A DNA stretch of 64,000 nucleotides from Blasia pusilla (Eukaryota > Marchantiophyta > Marchantiopsida > Blasiales): the NCBI GenBank assembly GCA_050084515.1, contig CM114271.1:9362001-9426000 (forward strand), in the 5' to 3' direction. The notes below the pieces were generated by a model. It saw nothing but the letters and a program-made list of their open reading frames with translations. It did no database searches and was not told where the DNA came from. Both the position numbers and the translations under genes were made by a program. Position 1 is the first letter of the stretch. The number at the start of each line of letters is the position of its first letter. Below are positions 41,309 through 51,345 of this stretch, in pieces.

Positions 41309-42362
41309 ATGCCTCGGTCAAAGCGAGGCCGGGTCAATTTTGAAACACCCCCGGCCCCAGAACCTGTTATGCAGGAGGATTTCGATGAGACCCCGCGGGC
41401 AAGGGATCATTAACCTGCACTTCGTCTCACGTCGTAGACGGCAGACGACATGATATGGTTCTTGCAATTGGCAGTTCCCGTCATGAACCAACTCCAGCGG
41501 GTTCTTCACCTCGAGGATACAGCGTCCGTGGACGATTATTTAGAAGGCCTGCACGACCTCAACTGCAGAGCCCAAGCTTCGTCCGACCACGAAGTACAGC
41601 GTCGAGTAGCAGAAACGAATCTGCAATTACGGGATGAGGAACTCGAAGACACAAAGACCACGCTTCGCAAAGCTCAAAGCGACTTGGTCCAGTGTCAGTA
41701 CGAAGCACGGAACCCACGCCAATGGGAAAGTTTGGCGATTAACCTCGAATGTGGGGCGGATTAGTTAGTTTCGCAGATCAAGGAAGCTTTGCACCTCATT
41801 GACAAGCATCAACATCAAATACGGCGGGTTCACACCGAATTCAAGAAGTTGTCGATCCAACATGCTGAGTCTTCGAAGTTGCTTCAAGAACATCAAGAAG
41901 CAAACAAAGACTTCATCGCTTAGGTGGGCGGAGGCTACCGGGAGGATCGCAGTCTTGGAGGCAGAGCAGAAGCTACTCAGCGAAGCCCAGATGGACCCGG
42001 AAGATGTCAAAGAGCTGGTCGACGAAGCAAGCAAGAACTTCAAGGAGCAGATGAACGAGGAAATCGACTACATCAACAAACATTGGAAGCGCCAATTCGA
42101 CAATCATACTAAGTCTCTTCCAGAAGTAGTACCCACTCTTTCACTTACTCTTGAAGAATTACCAGCATTCACTCCATCTGATGTCTTAGTCCAAAATGAA
42201 GTCCTAGGGAGTCACTTAGTGGTTAACAAGTCGCGAGAAAGAATGCGCAATCATACCCCTAACATTATCAACAAACCTTCTACGATTCACGGCCGTTTTG
42301 TGCCTACCCCTGAATTTGATAGTTTAGAGGACACTTTTATGGAGATAGGAGACACATCATGA
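41309..42362 (+). pseudogene. Tat-like coiled-coil ORF before 3' LTR
   Basis: Begins MPRSKRGRVNFETPPAPEP; stops near 41411 and 41433; continues MNQLQRVLHLEDTASVDDYL and NLQLRDEELEDTKTTLRKAQ; a TAG at 41762; then KLSIQHAESSKLLQEHQEAN and, after a shift, AVLEAEQKLLSEAQ, ELVDEASKNFKEQM and LEDTFMEIGDTS, stop at 42360. Heptad-rich helices suggest a coiled coil. No known family. It may be one protein with the 38325-39202 ORF in the uninterrupted element. Confidence 0.5.
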
Positions 42363-43277
42363 AGTACTTTGCTCTTGACCGAAGCACGAAGCACAAAGTA
42401 CGAAGCACGAAGAGAATGAAGAACTTCGTCCTCCGGAAATTTAGCGCAGCGAAGCTCAGCATGATTGTGATTCGAACCGACACATAGTGTAAACAATTAG
42501 ACTAGGAAAGGGCGCAACCCTTTGTATCAAATTGGTAGTTAGAACAGTTTTGTACCGCGGATTCACAGGGATCGTAGGAAAAGCTAAGAGAACCATAGAT
42601 CTAGGTAGTTACAGATATTGAAGAGACACCAACTTCATCAAGAACGCTTCGGATCATAGAAATGCTCCTACTCTCGAGAATATTTAAGAAACAGGACATA
42701 AGCTATTATTATCATTCGCTCATGAAGTCCTTATGCTGTAGGAATGGTCCGAGCAAGAGAGTTGTACCCTCTCGAGCTTGTATATACTTTGAAGTCTTCC
42801 AATTCTTGATGGAGTAATAAAGCATTCATTCATTCATTTTGATGTGCGATGCTTATGTCTGAATATTCTTTTGGTCTGCAGTGAGTGAAGAGTGAATCAA
42901 AGTAACCTTTCTCATCAATGGAATAATCAACATAAAGTTGTATGAAATCTGTTTGACAGAGAGTAACCTACCCCGAAGGATTGAGTTTCGAAAGTAGGAG
43001 AAGCCAGCTTTATTCTTGAGGTCTCTGTGAGGTTCCGAGATGTCGAGAGAACAAATTGCCTGAGCGTACTTTAAACTCCACTAGAGAGAATTGAAGAAGA
43101 AAACATAGGTACTAAAAAGGATCGGAAGATGTTACTGGAATATTACATTTGAATGACATAATCAATTACACTTTTACAACATAATCATCACTTTATACTA
43201 TCTTTTCATCCAACAATGATCCTCTTGGGGATCGAACTCTATAATTGACTATAAATCAGAAACACTTAGACATTACA
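42363..43277 (+). repeat. Tat-like element 3' LTR (5' shortened)
   Basis: Matches 29888-30421 plus 31452-31821, i.e. the 5' LTR without its first 263 bp and without the inserted solo LTR. Ends ATTACA at the target duplication CAGTG. Confidence 0.88.
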
Positions 43278-43282
43278 CAGTG

Positions 43283-44941
43283 CCAAGGTATCATGTCACC
43301 GCAGTTGTTTCGGTGTCACTCGATCCTGGGTCTCAAAATACTTGAGTGATATATTATCGGTGAATTCTCGAGTCCTGTGGAGCCCTAGATAATGCCGCCA
43401 CTTCCTCAAGCAATGTACCATTGCGAACTACTCTTTCTCGTGAGTAGGCCATCTCCTTTCAGTATTGCTAAGCTTCTTGCTCTCATTTGCCACCGGTCTC
43501 CCTTCTTGCACCAACATTCCTGCAACCGCGAAATCACTAGCATCGGTATGCACTTCGAACGGTTTGTCAAACTCTGGCAGCTTTAACACTGGTTCCTGCG
43601 ATAGAATCTGCTTCACTCGGTTGAATGCCTCATTAACTTCTTGGGTCCAGGTCGTGTTGGCAAACTTTGCTGTCCAATCCGTGAGAGGGCTCACAATTCC
43701 CGAAAAGTTTTTCACATAAGTACGATAAAATTGCACGGCACCTATGAACCTCCTCATCCCCTTTACAATGGATGGGGGTTCCCACTCGGAAATCGCCTTT
43801 ATCTTTTCCATGTCTGGACTGACGCCATCTGCACTGACCACGTGCCCCAAGAATTTGATCTTTCTCAAACCGAATTCGCTCTTCTCTACATTCGCATACA
43901 ACTGATTTGCCCTTAGCTTAGACAAGACTGCTCTCACATGTCAAACGTGCTCCTCTAGTGACTTCGAATAGATAAGTATATCATCGATATAGATGATAAC
44001 ATACTCATCCATTTCCTTGTGGTGAATCAATGTGGTGAACGTTGGAGGGCGTTACATAGATCGAAAGGCATCACTACAAACTCAAAGGAACCGTATCTCG
44101 TCCTGCACGCAGTCTTCTCCACATCTGCCTCGGCAATCCGAATCAGGTAATATCCTGACTTCAAGTCAATCCTACTGAAATATCTCGCTACCGCTTTGCC
44201 CGACCTATCAAAGAGATCATCTATCCTCGGAAGGGGATAATTGTTCCGAACCGTCACTTTGTTCAGTGCACGGTAATCAACACACAGCCTCATCTTTCCA
44301 TCCTTCTTCTTTACAAAGAGAAAAGGTGCTCCATAAGGTGACTTGCTAGTCCTAATGTAGCCCTTTTCCAAGAGCTCACTTAACTGCTTTTTCAACTCAA
44401 GAAGTTCCTCCTGATTCAACCTATATGGTGCTTTTGAAGGCGGTTGGGAACCGGGTATGGTCTCTATCTTATGATCTACGGATCTATGCGGCGGCAATTC
44501 AGTCGGAAGCTCATTTGTCAAGACATCCTCAAACTCCTTGACCACTTCCTGGAGTGGTTCTGAGACTCCCCTTGAAGCAGTGTCTTGATCTCTGCGTATA
44601 CTACTTGTAGCCTCCTCCACTTGACTCATCAAGCAGAGAAATCCATCCTCCAACTCAGTCATGCTCCTCCTTGTGATCGAGTTCACCAACTCCATTTTCG
44701 TTGGAACCTCACGGACCAACCGCACCTGTAACCGTTTGCCTTTTAGCAAGACGCTCAACCTCAATGGTCGGCGTCTTAACTCCACCTCATACGCATCTAG
44801 GAATGTATTCTCCAAAACTCCGTCAATGCCATCCATTTCGCACACAGTGAAATTCTCCTTCAACTCGAATACCCCGCATCCTACTGTCAAACCCAAGACC
44901 AAATCAGAAGTCCGATGAGACTTGCCTGCTGCAAATCCCAC
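43283..44941 (-). pseudogene. Chromovirus pol: reverse transcriptase and RNase H
   Basis: Leftwards from 44941: a protease/linker stretch; [80 protein letters not shown]; then (frameshift near 44030) YVIIYIDDILIYS, the catalytic YIDD box, KFLGHVVSADGVSPD, YRTYVKNFSGI, FEVHTDASDFAVAGMLVQ (RNase H) and HYLGLHRTREFTDN. Ends at DTLA, where the Tat-like element is inserted; the frame continues at 29619. At least three shifts or stops. Confidence 0.9.
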
Positions 44942-46224
44942 TCAAATGGGCTCGTCCGCCTTAGAGGTAGTAAACCCGGTTCCTTCACGATTCTTGGGCT
45001 TAGGAAGGAGTGCGAAGCACTGTGATTCACGAGCAACAACACATCGCGATCAGCAATCTTGGATCTTAGGTACACCAAATTGTGCGTCCTCTTGGTGACT
45101 TGAAGGGACGTCTCGAGATCGCCCGCCAACAGATGCTTAGCAACAAACGCAATCATACTCCCATTACTAACCTTTGGTTTCAAACACCCTTCCGACAGGT
45201 GCCCCGATTCGCCACAGTTGTAGCATACGACCTTGCCGTTCCCTGACTTTGAGTGTTGTCCTCCTTTCGGTTTCGCATGAAGTTCCATTCGTTTTGCTGC
45301 CGGGGCAGACGACTCTCCTGGTTCGTGCTGGCCCCCACTCCAGCCTCTTTTGAACGCCTCCTTATTTTTCGACTTCTTCAAAAAAACTTTTGGCTCGAAG
45401 GGTTTCTGGGTTTGGACCTCATCGTCCCCAATCCGCTCCGCTAGCTTCAGAAGGTCCGCGCAGGTCTCTGGCAACGTCGGCATTCGGTAAAGGGCCTTTT
45501 CAGCGCTCGGCTTGAGTCCACTAATGAAGATAGCCTTCTTCGCGTGTTCTTCCATCTTTGGACTAGAAGTCAGCTTCGCACTAAACTCCCTCACATAGGC
45601 GCTTAAGGAACCACTCTGCCGCATCCGCACGCATTCCACCGTGTCACGCAACCCTTGGTACTCCGGAGTGAACCGATCCCCAATCAACTCCTTGAACTCC
45701 TCCCAACTCAAAGTTGACTCGCCGCCCAAATATTCCTGTCGTTGAGCTGTCCACCATTGTAGAGCATGATCCTTCAGGAAAGTAACGGCTACCGTCATCT
45801 TCTCCTACTCAGCAGCCCTCTCCGCCTCGAAGTACAGTTCCAGTTCCGTAAGGAAATCCTTCACTTTCCGCGAGCGCCCCACTCCAGTAAATGGCGTGGG
45901 CACGTTCGTCTTGCAGAGCTTTTTGCCCGCATCCGGGTTTCGAGTGGCCTCTAACTCTGCAATCCGCTTGCTTTGCTGGGATATCTGCTCCACCAACACC
46001 TTCAACAAGTCCAACGTCTGGCTCGACTCCGACCTTTCCCTTGAGTTTGGGCCCACTGGCCCCGCGGAAGGAGTCGCCTCTGGGACGTCCTCACGACTGA
46101 CGTTCAGCTCTTCGGGAGTCTCCGTCTCCTCTATAGCTTCACGGTCCGGCATTGGTTCCTCTCTTGGTTCACGTCGCTTGATTCGGCGCTTCTTGGGTTG
46201 TTCTCCCTCGATCGCCATTTCCAA
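44887..46224 (-). pseudogene. Chromovirus gag and protease
   Basis: ATG at 46224 (MEMAIEGEQPKKRRIKRRE), an acidic N-terminus, a short coiled coil (LKVLVEQISQQSKRIAELEA), then the gag core FLKDHALQWWTAQRQEYLGG, SWEEFKELIGDRFTPEYQ and YVREFSAKLTS, one zinc knuckle CYNCGESGHLSEGC, and the protease box VNHSASHSFLSP, where D-[ST]-GASHSF is expected, so the catalytic Asp and Gly are lost. One in-frame TAG at about 45806 is the only stop in the gag part. Confidence 0.88.
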
Positions 46225-46354
46225 GCCAATATCACTCAGATCTCCTCCTCGTTTCTTGCGTCCCTCCTCGAGCGTCCGAGTCTAATCGCTACCTTGAAAT
46301 TTCCCAAGCGTCCGGCTGATCCCACGACCCCAAGTTCTCGCTCACCAAGGATTT

Positions 46355-46366
46355 GCTCTGATACCA
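46355..46366 (-). other. Primer binding site, chromovirus
   Basis: Minus strand TGGTATCAGAGC, complementary to the 3' end of initiator Met tRNA, 2 bp from the 5' LTR. Fixes the orientation of the element as leftward. Confidence 0.92.
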
Positions 46367-46368
46367 CT

Positions 46369-47370
46369 TGTCGCGCCCCTACTCTCTTGAACGTCAATCT
46401 TTAGTGTTGCGGAAGCGTGCGTTCAGTAGGTCACGAACTCATCTCCGATCTACACCCAAACACGCACTCTCGTTAGTCGGGTTTGAGCCAACCGGCGTTC
46501 CAACCCACCGAGTCCTCAACTCGGCGTCTCATCAAGCTCAACCTTCCTTAGTTCCTAGCTTCCAAAACATGGCAAGTCCTTCAAGACTTGGAACAGACTT
46601 CCTGGTTAGTCCAGGGATCTGAAACGGCCCTTGTGCGCCTAGCAATCCCAACTGTTCAACGGTCCTCGTGTGAGTTCCGAACCGAGACCCAAGTAATTGA
46701 GTCGCGGCGTGAAATCCAAGAGGGATGTCTAAAATCGCCTCAATGGACTTGGTGCAGGTTTTCCAACCCAACGCCCAAACTCGCGTTCCGTTCCATGCCC
46801 TTGAGCCGCCCCGCGGCGCCCAAAGTGGGGTTTGGGTTCCAAGCACTCTCGGAGACCTTCCCCCTTACTAGTACTTCTGGGGTTCTCCAATAACCCCTCC
46901 CCTTTGGGAAAAGAGGGTTGGCCCCTTCATTGTGGCCCTCAACCCGACTCCACTTACAGTCGTTTTCGGGTCGTATCTCGGCCGATGCGTATGCGTTTGC
47001 AGCAATCTTTAGTGCGTTTGGACCGGCTCTCCATAAGCTTTCCAACGCACCCTTATTTGCTCCAAACGCATCTTGGCGCTAAAAGTTATGGCCATAAATA
47101 CAGTCGGAAACTCTCAAACGCTAGTGGCGTTCCAAATCCGGATCTTCCCTTTGGCAACCCACTTCCTAGACTCGACTTCTTTCAAGTCTCATTTCGCGTT
47201 TGGTCCAGGATTCTTAGTCGCGACCATAACACCTGAAACGCAACTCCTCGCTCGCGTCTCGTCTCTTGTCTCCTCTTTGAGACAACTCCAACGCGCAAAC
47301 CATCTTAGCGTGAGCCCGCTAATGTTCCGATGTTCCGCTTGGCACTTGTTTGGTCATGAGGGTCGCGACA
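46369..47370 (-). repeat. Chromovirus 5' LTR
   Basis: 1002 bp, TGTCGCGCCCC...GGTCGCGACA with short inverted ends. It carries the promoter of the element in principle; I could not fix a TATA box with confidence. Target duplication AGACC follows at 47371-47375. Confidence 0.93.
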
Positions 47371-47375
47371 AGACC

Positions 47376-48047
47376 GCTCGTCTACTCTCCATAAAGTGAC
47401 ACAATGTGCAACCCGTCGGGATCTGACGGGTTGCTCATTTGGCTAGACACAAGAGCAACCTGTCGGAGTCCCACGGGTTGCTTTTCAACCCGTCCTACTA
47501 GTCCCCAATGATTAGCAACCCCTGGGAACTTGGCCTATAGGCTTGACAGAACAACAACCTGTCGCACTCCGACGGGTTTCTTTACAACTCTAAGAGGATT
47601 CTTTGCCTATGAGCAACCCGTCGGAAGATGATAGGTTGCTCATTTTTCTGGACAGAACCACAACCTGTCGGAGTCCGACGGTTGGCTTACAACTTGATCG
47701 AATTGTTCATAGTTGAGAAGTTCCTAATGTGAGAGCAACCCGTTGCTTTCAGACAGGTTGCATCACTACAGACACAAGTGGAAAAGCAATGCTACTTGCA
47801 ACCCATCGCGTTCCAACGGGTTGCAATCACTGGAGACATATAGATGAATTTGCAACCCGTCGCATGTAGACGAGTTGCATCAGTGCAGACACAAGTGCAA
47901 AAGAAATTCTACTTGCAACCCGTCTGGTTCCTAAGGTAAATTTGCAACCTATTGAGTTTCGACGCGTTGCAAGCAGAGATCCAACCCGTCAGAGTCCAAC
48001 CAGTTGTATTTTTGAACCATCTCAATTCGTTAAAAAAGTGAACTTAC
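47376..48047. repeat. Palindromes in cargo gene E intron 3
   Basis: About ten palindromes between the chromovirus and the exon (for example 47408-47434, 47456-47482, 47552-47574, 47622-47640, 47740-47762, 47798-47824, 47851-47878). The intron begins at the donor GTAAGTT (48047 reading left) and originally ran into 26373. Confidence 0.85.
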
Positions 48048-48136
48048 CCGAACTTGATTCGTCGCCGATCTGAATGGATACTCATTTGTTTATGATCCAC
48101 GATTACGTCGGCCTCCACTTTAGCGACCTCTTCACG
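48048..48136 (-). pseudogene. Cargo gene E exon 3, last segment
   Basis: On the minus strand it reads VKRSLKWR..., IVDHKQM-type remnant of WIIKNEYPLRS, up to the donor. The sequence continues across MULE-B into 60792, with the 10-bp duplication CCTCTTCACG on each side, proving that B inserted into this exon. Confidence 0.82.
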
Positions 48137-48300
48137 GGGGACTGGTATTCTGGCAGGAGAGAGGAAGAGAGGAGAGTCTCTCTTCAAAAAAAGGGCCAAA
48201 TCCGCCTCCTCTCTCCAAAACTTTTTGACATATTTGAAATTTTTGTTTGCTTTCAAATTCATGAAATCTTTAAAAGAGAGTAGGTAATGGTCCACATTCA
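48137..48300 (+). repeat. MULE-B cargo-side terminal repeat
   Basis: GA-rich end with GAGAGGAAGAGAGGAGAG at 48159-48176, followed by GGGCCAAATCCGCCTCC and CTTTCAAATTCATGAAATC blocks shared with the ends of D, F and (interior part) A. Confidence 0.85.
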
Positions 48301-49587
48301 GGCCTTAAGAAACCTCCTTTTTTCACAGGGGCGAAAAACAAGTAGACATCATAAGACCACTACAAACATTTTTCCATCACTCTCCATATGAGCCTAAGTT
48401 TCTTCACATTGCCTGTCTCATACTACAGTAAGCTGTGCCCAGGGGTATTTTTGTTAGAGGACCATTGGAAAATAATTTGACCAGAACTAGCAATCTCATC
48501 TCAGTAAAAAAAGTTCAAATAAAGACTCTAACGATGGTCTCAACAGACTGCGGTGATTTTCAAGGTTTAACTTCTCGGAATATTTGGTTGACATTATGGA
48601 TTGACATCTCTTCTTGCAAAAGAAAGGCACAAGGAAATGCCTGTAAATGATTGTTGACTCTTCTTGAAGAAGGAATCAATACTCATCATACATTATGGAA
48701 AACCATTGGAAACACTGTACCAAAATGAGAAATGTTGACCTTCCCCCATTCCCAAGTGTCTCTGAAGTGTTAATGTGTCATAAGACCTCATCCACATGCG
48801 CATCAAGTACGATGCTAACCTCTCGTTTTGCAGGGATTGTTGCCTGCATCATGCCCTCCCCTGAATTGCTCCATAATGAACGGTGTCTGCTCAAGACCAA
48901 CTTTGTGAAATGTGAACACACGAGACGATAATTGAACCAAAAGATTAGTAGCTATCTGGAGTAAATAGGAACTGATGTCCCTTCATTCAGATCCTAAATC
49001 TGAGAAACCGAGAAGCTGCACCCCTCCCAACACGTCCGAATTTTACAGGTTGCAACTCTTGCAACCTGTCGGAATCAGATGGCTTGCACCCCTTGCAAGC
49101 AAACTCACCATAACAAAGGAAAGATTTTGAGAAGTGGTTCCATTCCACCCTGCACCCACAAAAATTCAATAGGTTGGGAATCCGAAATGGCAATTCTACA
49201 GGTAGTAGGAATTCAACACGTCTCAGAGAAGAAAAGAAGCCTATGACCGGTTTGACGATACTAGGGGAACGAGCCAAGAGTGAAGAAGCCCGCCACAATG
49301 CCTCTGAAAATGGTCTCACAGGGAAAGAGTCCGATCACTCAAGTACCCAACCTGTCAGAATCCGACAGCTTGCCTAGAAATGGTTAAAAAGTTGCAGTGG
49401 TCAAAAAGTGGAAAGTTGCAACCCGTCAGAATCTGACGGGTTGCAAAATAAACATTCTGAGTAGCTAGACGAACACAATCCACAAGTCCCAAAAAAATAT
49501 TTAGCAAACTTTTACAAACACTATTATCGTCTGAAAAAATCTTGTCCTTTATTACATCCGAAGGAAGCTCCGAAATGTACATTTGAT
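48301..49587. other. MULE-B subterminal region
   Basis: Shared with A 12800-14440 in inverse order. Contains decayed palindromes (49040-49085) and perfect ones (49418-49444, a 27-bp palindrome with arms GCAACCCGTCAGA and its complement, centre A). A stretch 48590-48960 has no recognised content apart from CTCTCCATATGAGCCTAAG-type conserved blocks. Confidence 0.6.
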
Positions 49588-49908
49588 CTAGTCTATGATT
49601 TCTTCAGCCTCGTCATCTACAAATTTACTCCTAACTCCCCTAGGTTCCTGTACAAAAGGAATGTCCTGGGATATAAGTGGCTCCTCTGGCCGATTGTAGA
49701 CGGGGATAAAAAATATTGGCGAATTTGAGAGCCTTGGCACTCCCCTAGGTACACCATAACGGTCCCACGTAACCTGATTTGCATCCCACCGCCTTCCTCG
49801 GCAGTAAATCTTGTATGCTCTACAAGGTAACACCCGTCCAGTATCAATATGTGCTCCGTCCTTGGAGACATCATCATGCCAATCCAACATGTAGCAGGAA
49901 TCCAACAC
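49588..49908 (-). CDS. Small conserved subterminal ORF, copy B (intact)
   Basis: 106 codons, open, MLDSCYMLDWHDDVSKDGAH..., ending FVDDEAEEIID. The block CRAYKIYCRGRRWDANQVTW is the best conserved part among four copies (A 13194, D 22117, E 25783, B), and the acidic tail is kept even where the frame is broken. No signal peptide or membrane segment. It reads in the same direction as the cargo gene and lies about 450 bp after its stop, so it could be a separate gene or a further 3' exon (the DDEAEE tail resembles the end of an alternative reading after the methyltransferase stop). Function unknown. Confidence 0.55.
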   Translation of the reverse strand: MLDSCYMLDWHDDVSKDGAHIDTGRVLPCRAYKIYCRGRRWDANQVTWDRYGVPRGVPRLSNSPIFFIPVYNRPEEPLISQDIPFVQEPRGVRSKFVDDEAEEIID

Positions 49909-50034
49909 GTCTTAGAGAAGAGAGGAAGCCTAAGACTTGTTTGAAGAAACTAGGGGAAGATGCCAAAGTGAAGAAGCCCGCCAGAATGCCTGGAAAGTTG
50001 GACTAACAGGGAAAGAGTCCGATCACTCACGGAG

Positions 50035-50140
50035 CCAACCTGTCAAAATCTGACAGGTTTCGTGGAAGTGGTTAAAAAGGTGTAGTGGTAAAAAAGTGAA
50101 AAGTTGCAACCCGTAGCAATATGACGGGTTGCAATATAAA
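50035..50140. repeat. Palindromes in MULE-B subterminal region
   Basis: Two palindromes, about 50036-50060 (arms AACCTGTC/GACAGGTT) and 50104-50132 (arms GCAACCCGT/ACGGGTTGC). Their counterparts in A and D are at 13097-13123 and 21893-21920. Confidence 0.75.
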
Positions 50141-50944
50141 CTGTCAAACTACATAGACGATCACAATCGACAAGACAACAAAAGATATTCAACAAACTTT
50201 TACAAACACCATCATCGTTCGAAAAAATCTTGTGCTTTATTACATCTGAAGGAAGCTCGGAACTGTACATTTGATCTATTCTATGAATACTTCTGCCTCG
50301 TCATCAAATAAATCCCTACTCCAAAATGTTGCAGTCAAACAGGGTCCTTGAGTTCTTTGAACTCACTCGTCATCCTCCAAGAGCTCTTCTAGAATTACTG
50401 TCAGCCTTGCCCTCCCGAATTTTGGAATCGTGGGAAGTGACGATGGTGTCACTACCAACGGTGGGTCTGGAACCGGAGCTCTTGGCGTCGGAGGAGAGTT
50501 GTATGCCCCAACTAGCATGCCGTAATCTGCCTTTGCCTCTTTGCAAAGGTCAGACAGTTCCTTCCACTCTGCCACGCGCCTCTGATACTTGCCCCTGAAA
50601 GGCCCACTAAGTCGAACACCAAGTCACCCGGCCTTGAGCAAAGCTTGATGAGCATTTGCATCAGCGCTGGCGACTTTTCCCTTCCTCCAAGTAAGGGGGT
50701 ACCATTTTGCATGTGAATTCCCGAGGGGGAATTGTATAAACTATCTTAGCTGTACCCATGGGAGCATGGATCTACCGGATCGAGGATCTGAAACACTTAG
50801 AAGTTGTGCTCGGGCCTTACAAAACAGTAGACCAAGGAGTGGTCCATCTATAAAGAAGCAGGTTGGAAAAAATGTCAGCAACAAGAAAGAGCTAATTTCA
50901 ATATGCAACAACAAGAAAGGTCTACTGTCAGTATGGTGACACAA

Positions 50945-51345
50945 TGTGCAACTCGTCCCCAAAGAACCTCGCTTAACCCTAGAGAACTTAGTTATAGTCC
51001 TAACATTGGAGCAACCTGTCGAAGTCCGACAGGTTGTTTTACATGTGTTAGTGATTTTTTTTGTCATGAGCAACCCGTCAGAAGGTGACAGGTTGCTAGC
51101 TTAGAGTAGCCCATGGTTGGCTAAGAGCAACCCGTCGCATTCAGATGGGTTGCATCATTCCAGAAACACAAGGAAAAGCATAAGCACTTGCAACCCGTTG
51201 GAACCCGACGGGTTGCATTCACCCAATAGAGACTTGCAGTAAATTTGCAACGCGTCGCTTTGAGACGGATTGCACCACCAAAGTCTCCGGCTCATACGAT
51301 CCGACGGGTTGCATGCAGAGTTGCAACCCATCGGAGCAAGACAAT
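50945..51345. repeat. Palindromes in cargo gene B intron 3
   Basis: Intron 50848-51370 with about seven palindromes (for example 51011-51036, 51068-51092, 51128-51152, 51189-51215). Positions relative to the exons match A, D and E, so the cluster was present in the ancestor. Confidence 0.82.

Larger units (their letters stand above)
29625..43277 (+). mobile_element. Tat/Athila-like Ty3 element with extra 3' ORFs
   Basis: TGTGATACCC at 29625 and ATTACA at 43277 are flanked by CAGCG (29620-29624) and CAGTG (43278-43282), and the chromovirus RNase H frame (DTLA / LMDVEL) joins across it. Order: 5' LTR 29625-31821, primer site 31839-31856, gag 32601-34328, protease 34532-35060, pol 35145-37967, a 42-bp tandem repeat, ORFs after pol (38325-39202; 41309-42362) and 3' LTR 42363-43277. 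Long ORFs beyond integrase and the TGGCGCC primer site fit the Tat/Athila group. It carries a solo LTR in its 5' LTR and another gypsy fragment at 39205-41275. Confidence 0.87.
26374..47370 (-). mobile_element. Chromovirus (Ty3/gypsy) with nested insertion
   Basis: Complete element transcribed leftwards: 5' LTR 46369-47370, primer site 46355-46366, gag/protease 46224-44887, reverse transcriptase and RNase H 44941-43283, [Tat-like insertion 29625-43277], integrase and chromodomain 29619-28067, polypurine tract 27376-27390, 3' LTR 26374-27375. Target duplication AGACC at 26369-26373 and 47371-47375. Without the insertion it is about 7.3 kb. Both LTRs are 1002 bp and differ mainly by C/T and G/A changes. 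It lies in an intron of the MULE-E cargo gene. Confidence 0.93.

Noticed and set aside
38325-42362. Retroviral-type envelope in the Tat-like element
   Set aside because: No signal peptide, transmembrane segment or cleavage site is visible in either ORF after pol; helical coiled-coil composition instead.
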